From: Rhizophagus clarus
Taxonomy: Eukaryota; Glomeromycota; Glomeromycetes; Glomerales; Glomeraceae
Direction of reading: 5' to 3'
Length of the DNA: 64,000 bases
NCBI GenBank assembly: GCA_015698045.1
Contig: BLAL01000012.1
Coordinates: 930,001-994,000 of the forward strand
A program made the position numbers and the translations under genes. This document shows positions 56,336 through 64,000 of this stretch, in pieces (position 1 is the first letter of the stretch; each line of letters begins with the position of its first letter). The notes beneath the pieces are model-generated. The model was given only the letters and a program-made list of their open reading frames with translations. It was not told the DNA's origin and made no database searches.

Positions 56336-57599
56336 ATGGAGTTAAAGTAAACCCGCCAAAATGCCGTTCTCGGAACAAAAATAAAAGAAAACTTATACTA
56401 AAATATTTTCGTTCTAAATAAAAAATCATTTATTTTCAAAATACAAACAAAAAAATGCAGCTCTTATTGTTTTCTCACGTTCACTATTAAGAAAATGGTA
56501 TAAAACCTTAAATCTTAGAAATGATTAACGCTGTGCATCAGTTTCAAAGATTAGATCTACGCAAATATGTCAACATGTTAAAGAAAAAATATAAAGAATC
56601 GTCATACATATCTTAAAAAATTATTTTTGAATTGTACGACAAATATTTTAACCCCTAATAGTGAAACATCGTACGGAACGTTACGTGATGATCCATAATT
56701 ATTTCGACCAAATTCCTGATGACAATTGGGTGATTACAATATTTTAAACCATTATGTGAGATACATTATGTTTAATCTCAATCTTGGCTGATTATGGTTA
56801 ATTGTTTAGAATTAGTTTTATTCGAGTTTCTAAACTTTATCTAAAAAGGTATGTCATTATTGAATAAATTTAACTTTTGATTTTTAACAATCATTTTTCA
56901 AACTTGCTCCAAAAAGGAATGTCATTATTGAATAAACCATTCATACAGATCTGTTGTGTCAATCATTTACAATACGTTTTTAACTGTTAACGCATTTTAT
57001 TTTTCGTTTTAGTAAAATTCGTTAAGAAATTTGTCAATGTCAATAAAACATTTTATTAAATTACCATGAGTTTTATTTATTTTACATTCAAATAATTTTT
57101 TTTTTTTTTTTTTTCAACATGTTGAAATATTTTTCAATGTTGCTTAAAATTTGTATATTATTTTTAAAATGTTAAATATTGAAATATGTACTAGAAAAAA
57201 ACGAAATTTTTTTTTGAACTTTGAAATATTGAAATTATGTATAAATAATATATATATATTTTTCTTTTTAGAGGAATCGCATTTGAATTTTTCTTATTTC
57301 ATAATATAATCATAGCATTCAAACAATTTCAATCTTCAACTTTATGATTTTATGATATTAGCCGGTCTATAAATTACTATAAATGAAATTATATTTATAT
57401 TAAGTTTATTTGTCTTTAATGAAGTTTTTGTAACTAAATAAATTTGAGAAGGAATAATATTGGCATTCTTCGACCCTGGTACACAATATTAGTCATGGTA
57501 ATGAATTTGCGCCACTTTCAAAAAAAAAAAATATATAACTTTAAACGTACTTACTATTAAAAATTTTAATTTTTTGTTTCTTTATCTCAAATAAAAATG
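56336..57599. other. Gene-free interval
   Basis: No gene or ordered repeat. The phrase 'aaaaaggtatgtcattattgaataaa' (about 56843) is partly repeated 65 bp later (about 56912), a small local duplication. Confidence 0.4.
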
Positions 57600-58197
57600 A
57601 TGTCACTCGTTAAAGATGTGCTTTTTATGATTTTAAAGGCGATAGAAAGTCTTTTCATTCATTTTCATAGTTCTTGGTTTGAAATTATCATTTTAATTTT
57701 ATGAAAATATCTCAATTTAATGTAATAATTTCACATTTATCAAATGAATGTCTTCAATGTCATACTAATTCTGACCTAAATATATTTGAAGCTTAGCTAA
57801 AATGAATAAGTCATTTAAAAAATTGGAAAGTAACATTGAACCTTTAATAATAATACTGGAATCATTAAAAATCGTTAAATTCATTTAATTAACTGATTAT
57901 AAAAAAAAAATCTCAAAAATGTTCATTTAATCTATATTATAAATGATCAATCATTTTATAATCGATTGAAAAATCTTTGTTTAAACATATGGATACTATT
58001 AAACATTTGAAAATAAGTAGAAAACATAACGAGAGAATTTTCTTGTAGTAAGTTTGGAAATTAATCCAGGTTATAACTAATTAGAAAATTTTAAACTGTT
58101 CTTTGATAATTAGAAAGATAAACGTCCTATGTTGTTACACGTTCCAATAGATGGTTATAGGAATAAATATTTTGATTTAATCGAAATTGTAAATTAG
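57600..58197 (+). pseudogene. Decayed, shortened F-box gene
   Basis: From the ATG the frame reads 'MSLVKDVLFMILKAIESLF' and 'SWFEIIILIL', a recognisable F-box ('MSKLNRDVLYLIFEEL'). Later pieces include 'NVIISHLSNECLQCH', 'MDTIKHLKIS' and near the end 'KDKRPMLLHVPIDGY' and 'KYFDLIEIVN' before a stop at 58195. The whole is only 600 bp against about 1,440 bp for intact copies. Large internal deletions plus stops and frameshifts have occurred. Confidence 0.7.
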
Positions 58198-59304
58198 AAG
58201 AAATAATTAAATTTTATGTTATTTTTGTTATCATCATTGTTATTGTTATTATTATTATTATTATTATTTTGCTATTCATTCTCTTACACGTTCTATTGGA
58301 TTATACGATATATTGCCGACGTTATATTAAATAATATTGGCGTATCGCATTATTTCAATATCCCGTGTAATAACATTATATTGAACGGGGCTGCATCCCG
58401 ATATTTTCAATTATTAAATTTTTAAATTTTTTTTTAAAATCGTATAGGTTATAGATTAGCTTATACTTCTGTATAAATAATAAACATGTAATAAAATTTT
58501 GCTAGAAAACATTCCAAATAATGTTTCATTACGATAAGACGATAACCTTTTATAATTTATATGCTCATTTTTGTCTATAAAATTTGAATAAGGACGTGTT
58601 CATTATCTGAATTCTCTAAGACTTTGAATGTTAGTTAGCTGCGCCAGGGGTACAATACCTACAAGGTGATCATCGTTCGTAATTACGTTTAGTTTATTAA
58701 ATAGGATTTATGTGTATTCTTCGGTAATAATCTGATCGGGGTTTTGCCTAATGATACCGACCAAATTGTTGGCGTACATTTTCATTTCTTTCATGCTTTT
58801 ATGTTCTAATTTTATGTGTAAGATAAATAGATAAATATTGGCGTTTTGCTCATTGATGTATTTGGCGTAACTATTGTAATAGCATGTGAAATCATAACAA
58901 TCACTTGAAAAAACACGGTTGCGAGTCGTCTGCAAGAAAAAAAAAAAAAAAAGAATTACATTCATTTGCGTACAAATGGATTATTCATTTTTTCATTTAT
59001 AATTTTATCATTTTTATCCATTTTTTTTTCGTGTTTACACAAGCACTGAAGCACAAAGTTGTAGTATAAATGTAACTATTGTCAAATTTCAAAATTAAAC
59101 CGACGGAACTAGACTTTAATATGCGAAAATATATTCTTGTAATATTTTTATTATTATATTTCGAATTATTTCTATACTAACCCAATTATTAAAAAATGTG
59201 TAACGCTTAAATAAAGAGAATAAGCAATATTTGGTACTCCTTAAATACTGTGCAGTTGTATTCCTTAAAAGTTAGGTGATATATTATTCGTGATTTTTTG
59301 CATG
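58198..59304. other. Gene-free interval
   Basis: A (TTA)n stretch (58240-58270) and homopolymers only. The minus-strand frame at 58708-58965 is not convincing as a gene. Confidence 0.35.
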
Positions 59305-59854
59305 CAGTCAAACCCGTATAACGAACGATACTTATCAGTTATTAGAAACCTTATTAATTTTAGACAATATCATTTAATTACGATATTAGGGTGATATCAA
59401 AATGATATCAAAATAATATTGTAAGCGATATTTACAATATCATTTTGATATCATTTTATTATCATGTTGATTACATTTCAGCATCATTTTGATATCATAT
59501 TGATATTGTTATATTGTTATAATAACAAAAATATCAAAATGAGATTCGTTAAGATCATCTTAATGATCTCGTTTATTTCTGCAAAGTATGTCTGGATTCA
59601 TATGAAAATCCTTTAAAAATATCTTTATATCAATACTACTCTATATAGTGTCGAAGTAAATTTTATCGTTATATCGAGTTTCTAATATGCATCAATATAG
59701 CCAGAACTCGATATAATTAATAACGACTATGCGATAAAATTTTCAAAATTTATCACTATATATTGAACATGTAAAAGTCATTATATCAAACTTGCGATAT
59801 AACGATTTTTTTCAATCAGCTCAGCCAGACATATATCGAATATTGACCTGACTG
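59305..59854. mobile_element. Possible degraded mariner/pogo-type MITE with internal palindrome
   Basis: The left end CAGTCAAACCCGTATAACG and the right end CTGACTG plus TA resemble termini of the small element at 46717. CGATATA/CGTTATA motifs fill 59650-59830. The left flank is TG rather than TA. An internal inverted repeat of 26 bp with one mismatch (59399-59424 against 59432-59457) consists of ATGATATCAAAAT motifs and may be a separate nested hairpin. Boundaries are uncertain. Confidence 0.4.
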
Positions 59855-60124
59855 TAACTGAAATTGAGATGCTTTTGATTTATTACCTGTTGAATTTAAC
59901 TTTTAGTCACAAAACCATGTTTTACCTCTTGATAAAAGTCCTAAAACTGTTATTTCTGAACATTTATTGAGTATAGAATCCAAAGTAACTTTTGATGCAA
60001 CATAGAAATATTGTTCTTGTCATATGACTTTCAGTTAATTGAGAAACAAAAATATAATGTAGGCCAGAATCGTAGTGCTGACCAGCATTACTCCAAAATG
60101 GCAAGTCATTTAAGTAAGCGTACT

Positions 60125-60528
60125 TTACTCAAATATTTCTGCACCCATTTAATCTTTTCAAAGCAACTTTAATATTAACAGAAAATTTATTGAACTTCCA
60201 TCACTTCCCCTATTATAATTTTCATTAATCCATGTTGCAGAATAAACTGTGGCAAATCTGCCTTTTCCAATTTCTTTTATATTAATAAGATTATCATATG
60301 GTACCCATTTAAGAAAGCATATATCAAATTTTTCGTCCTTTGCACTATACATTGTATCTTTATAAACTTATTAATATCAGAATTTCCACTCGTCCATCCT
60401 TCCATTATCTTAATGGATCGCATTCTTTACGCCATAATTTTTCAGCAAAAGGTTTATTGCAATACGAACAATTTTTGTGGTTGGAATCTTTATCTGATAT
60501 ATTTAGTTTAATAATTTTGTTTTCCCAT
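60125..60528 (-). pseudogene. First-exon relic of a Cys-X2-Cys protein kinase
   Basis: The minus strand preserves 'KNCSYCNKPFAEKLWRKECD' (one of the four cysteines, in 'WCKEC', is now Arg). It also preserves 'WVPYDNLINIKEIGKGRFAT' with a recognisable glycine loop, and 'KVALKRLNG' followed by 'KYLSK' next to a donor-like GTACGC. Frames change at least three times. No second kinase exon (HKD, DFG) is found downstream, so only the first exon's region survives. It lies 2.1 kb from the partial kinase gene at 62640 and is probably an old tandem duplicate. Confidence 0.75.
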
Positions 60529-60570
60529 AGTTATTTTCACAGTAATATAATTTATTTTATTTACTGAAAT

Positions 60571-60572
<2 letters not shown>

Positions 60573-60610
<38 letters not shown>
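60573..60610. repeat. Poly-T run of about 38
   Basis: An uninterrupted T-run just beyond the kinase relic's 5' end. Its length may be affected by assembly or sequencing. Confidence 0.7.
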
Positions 60611-60612
<2 letters not shown>

Positions 60613-61299
60613 CACTTTATTTATATATTCTAAATGAGTTACTTAAAAAGGAACGCTTTGACCAAATGTTGACATTTTTTTTTTCCGATGCGTTGATCTA
60701 CATTATTATTCGTCTATATTTGACAATGCGCTGATTCCTTTGTAAAATACTACAAATAGCAAATTTTCATAGAGTTGATGTATAAAAAAAAAGAATAAAA
60801 AAATGTATTATTATTCACTATTTAACTTTTATCATACCATCGTTAATTATTGGTTCCATATTTAATAAATATTCATCATCTATTTAATGTTCTTAAATAC
60901 ATCCTTAAGAAAACTTTACCTAATATTTCCACTTTTTTTTAAAAAATCATACTAATATGTTAGATGTATTACGTTTACAGGAAAAACATGGAATGTAATA
61001 CACATGACGGTTAAAAGTTAAACTACGACTGCTATTAATTGCGGCAGACGGCAGTGAGGTAACACTGTGAAGTTAAAATCGGCTTAGACATAATTTTGTT
61101 AGGTTAAGTTTCATCTTCTCATTAAATGAATATATTGTATAAACTTTGCAAAAACGTTAGATAACTTAGATATTTTAATCCAAATTCTTATTTACAATTA
61201 AAGATGGTCTCGCGATCACATCGGTCTCACTCGGTCCTGGTCCGGTCTTTAAATATTTGAAAAGTAGCAGCGACTGTGCCCTAAAACTTGGCACTGTAC
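60611..61299. other. Gene-free interval
   Basis: No supportable gene. GC content rises around 61200-61380 next to the small inverted-repeat element that follows. Confidence 0.35.
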
Positions 61300-61562
61300 G
61301 GTGGGTGACACCAACTGCCCCAGTGACACCTGAAAAAATTCCGCACAGAGCCGGCATTACGGCCAAGTATTTATACCGCTGAGTAATTCTGGCTAAATTA
61401 TTTATTATGCATTTTTAAAAGCTTATAACTTTTGATGCAGATAATCCAATTTTAATTATTTCAACATAGTCTATCAAGAAGTATTTATTAGCGTTGAGTT
61501 TTTTAAAAAATAATTTTTCAATATTTTTTTATTGGCATCAGTTTATTGAATGTCACCCACTA
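61300..61562. mobile_element. Short TA-flanked inverted-repeat element (mariner-type MITE)
   Basis: The left end CGGTGGGTGACACCAA and the right end, read inverted, TAGTGGGTGACATTCAA share the core GTGGGTGACA. TA lies on both sides (61298-61299 and 61563-61564). The interior 'cttataacttttgatgcaga' is reminiscent of mariner-type sequence. It is 263 bp with no coding capacity. The terminal repeat is short, so confidence is moderate. Confidence 0.6.
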
Positions 61563-61564
61563 TA

Positions 61565-62159
61565 GAACAGTTTGAGGACTAATAAACAAGCAAATTTTGG
61601 TCTTGATTCAATCTGCCGTTTCGGGCATTGCAGCATCTAAGGAATAAACGTTATTTTTCCCAGTTTTTTATGATTTTATCAATAATGATCTTAGGAAGTT
61701 CTGCCACTTGGCATATCCCACTGTGCTACAAAATTTCAAAGATACAATTCAGTAAATTCACTAATATTTTCATTTGTACGAATTTCCAATCATTTATTTA
61801 TTCAACACATCAATTAATAGTATAATAATTTACATTGCAAGTACGAAAATTCTTCTATCATTTACTATCGTGAGCATCATGTACTGTAACTACTACCGTA
61901 TGACACATCGCTCGCGCTAGTAGCAACTTTTTTGTTTCATTTTCGGACATTTATTTTATCTTGTCACAATTTCGGGTCAATTCCTCCATCTCTCGTCTTA
62001 AATGATTTTATTTTTTAACTTCTCATTTTTTTCCACTTAAATAATTGACGTTTTTTTATTGTGACCACAAACATAATAAAGTATTTCTTTGAATTAATCT
62101 TTTACGATATAGTAATCAAGAGTAAATTACTCAAAGAAGATGTCAAACAAATAAAGTAT
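61565..62159. other. Gene-free interval
   Basis: No gene, repeat or splice signal that I can support. Confidence 0.35.
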
Positions 62160-62375
62160 TCAATTTTGAAATTTTCTTATAGAAAGATATAATTGGTTAT
62201 TACGACTTAAAAATTTAAAATTTAGCCAAATTGGAGTATTAAAATGTCCTAATTTTGCTATCGGAATAAAATTGCTGGATAAATCTCTATACATAAAATT
62301 ACAATAACAATTAGAAAGACGCATGAATAAAATGATCTTTTTTAGATCATATACTGTGTGAAAATATAAATTCAA
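62160..62375 (-). pseudogene. LRR-part relic of an F-box-like protein
   Basis: The 71-residue minus-strand frame contains 'DLKKIILFMRLSNCYCNF' and 'DLSSNFIPIAKLGHFNTPIW', resembling the leucine-rich portion of another branch of the fungal F-box family. No F-box or continuation is found. A chance frame cannot be excluded. Confidence 0.35.
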
Positions 62376-62639
62376 ATGTGGGCATAAGAGCGCATTGTTA
62401 TTAAAATCTAAGTCACTTTTTTCGCTCTATAATGCATAATAAATTATAAATTTAACAATATTAGTATTTATATAGTAAAAAATAATAAAAAAAAACTTTG
62501 TTTAAATTATGATATAGAAAGCTTTTATATATTTATTAAATAATAACTATAAATAAATAAAACAGGACGTGAGCTATAAAACGCTACTTGATCATAACCA
62601 TGTTTTCATTACCACTTACCAGTATAATAATTGTGAACA

Positions 62640-64000
62640 TTATTCGTTATCATGCTTATCTTGCTTTAAAATTGATTCAAACAGTAAATTAATTTCCTTG
62701 TCATCTAAATAAGGATCAAAATCATCTATTTAAAGAAAAACCAATATTTAGTAATTATTCAGTAGATAAAATAAAAAATTTCAAAATAGAACATATTTTT
62801 ATTACTTTCTCTATTATTTATATGTGCAGTAAGAAAGTATGAATTTGATGGTTCTGGTAATGAGTTACTAAATGCAAATGCTCTACTAGTATACACAGCA
62901 TCAGAATCTTTTTCATATGAAGTTGAGATGTTTGGTATCTCTTTATCGGCTTCTTCAAATGCAACTTGAATTTCCTTTTTTTTATGACCAGAATGTTCTG
63001 TACGATCGCCAGATGAACTCCAAAAATAAAATATCCACTCTAAATCTTTAGCTGTTGGTCTTTCCTTCGGATGAGCATTCATGCAATTGTAAGCTAATTT
63101 TCTATAAATTTCAGGAGTTCCTTTTCCAAATTCTGGTCTGAGTCCATCACATATTTCTAATGCTAAATTTAAATCATGTTTTTTATTGTAAAAAGGTAGT
63201 TTTCCAGATGATAATTCAGTCATAAGTATACCAATACTGTAAATATCAGATGATGTTGTATATGGTTTTCCACTTAAGACTTCTGGAGCAATATATGGCA
63301 ATACTCCATATACTTTACCATCTGATTTTTGTTCATTTGATGGTCCACATAGTCCAAAATCTGAAATATAATACATTATATCTTCATCAAATAGTCCTCT
63401 GAATTTTAAAATATTTCCACTATGAATATCTTTATGAAAATATCCTAACTCATGTAATCTTCGTAAGTCTGTTAATATTTCATACAATATTTTAAGTTTA
63501 TCACTCCATAAAATATTATTAAAATTACTTGAAATGGTATTTCTCAAACTTTCATTAGCAAGTTCCATAATCATTATGAATTCTTTAGTTTCTGGGTCTT
63601 TAGTTAATCCATAGGGTTTAATTCCATATGCTTTAAATAAATTCCAATGTAATTTAAGCTATATTTAAAATAAATTTCAAATATAAATATTTAATGATTC
63701 TTAATATAAAAAAAAAATAAGTCAAATTCAGAAATAACGATACAAAAACGTACTTACTTCACTTAAATATTTATCTGACATATTCTGCGATCCATTTAAT
63801 CTTCTCAAAGCAACTTTCTCAGGACCATGTACTTCTTTTCGGTAATTTCCATCATTATCTTTATAATAAAATGATTTACCATCAATCCGAGTTGCAGAAT
63901 ATACTTTGCTAAATCCACCTCTACCAATTTCTTTTATATCTGTAAATTTATCAAATGGTATCCATTCAAAAAATCTATTACTATGAATCTTTATATCATA
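62640..64000 (-). CDS. Protein kinase of the Cys-X2-Cys family, 5' end outside window; VAIK lysine replaced
   Basis: Exons 64000-63758 (partial), 63658-62806 and 62725-62640 join in phase to 393 visible residues; introns of 99 and 80 bp lie at positions equivalent to those of the kinase at 47148. Visible are 'EIGRGGFSKVYSA' (glycine loop), 'HKDIHSGNIL', 'ISDFGLCGP' and 'LPYIAPEVL'. The segment that should carry the ATP-binding lysine reads 'KVALRRLNGS' where the paralogue has 'KIALKRLNGS', so Lys is replaced by Arg. That usually weakens or abolishes catalysis; the protein may be a pseudokinase or scaffold. The inferred last exon is acidic ('DFDPYLDDKEINLLFESIL'). The N-terminal cysteine motif would lie beyond the right edge. 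Confidence 0.82.

Overview
This window looks like nuclear DNA of an arbuscular mycorrhizal fungus (Glomeromycotina, Rhizophagus-like). The inference rests on very AT-rich sequence full of homopolymer runs, short introns (63-124 bp, GT...AG), and a characteristic set of families: F-box/leucine-rich proteins, protein kinases with a Cys-X2-Cys N-terminus and an HKD(F/I)HSGNIL catalytic loop, a Sel1-repeat protein, a kelch membrane protein and a multi-pass membrane protein. I found no tRNA, rRNA or CRISPR signal.

Layout. 1-7.1 kb: no host gene; a ~1-kb LINE-like insertion with a 16-bp target-site duplication, a degenerate tandem array, a 43-bp hairpin minisatellite, and two hAT-type MITEs. 7.1-15 kb: an intact F-box gene, an F-box pseudogene split by a hAT MITE, a 5'-truncated F-box copy and a decayed kinase. 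16-18.2 kb: a mariner-type MITE, then an older palindromic element with a hAT MITE nested in it. 18.4-20 kb: a five-exon kelch gene. 20.8-21.2 kb: a retropepsin-bearing fossil fragment. 22.7-25 kb: a TA-flanked inverted-repeat element carrying a hairpin array and a poly-C run, just upstream of a second intact F-box gene. 26.8-27.2 kb: a candidate small secreted protein gene. 32.3-33 kb: a GC-richer duplicated block and a 300-bp polypurine tract. 34.8-36.1 kb: a three-exon multi-pass (about 7 TM) membrane protein gene. 38-39.2 kb: a small basic protein gene with a TATA box and pyrimidine tract upstream. 42-47 kb: three more MITEs around a Sel1 gene. 47.1-48.6 kb: an intact three-exon kinase gene. 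49-50 kb: two F-box relics. 52.9-54.4 kb: a third intact F-box gene. 57.6-62.4 kb: F-box and kinase relics, one clear MITE and one doubtful one. 62.6-64 kb: a second kinase gene that runs off the right edge.

The gene content is that of a dynamic, lineage-specific compartment. F-box proteins (substrate receptors of SCF ubiquitin ligases), kinases, Sel1 and kelch proteins are protein-interaction and signalling modules that are strongly expanded in these fungi. In this window the F-box family has three intact and about six broken members; the kinase family has two probably functional and two broken members. About ten non-autonomous DNA transposons with target-site duplications lie between and inside them, which gives a physical picture of birth-and-death evolution. 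Genes appear to be transcribed individually; I see no operon-like organisation.
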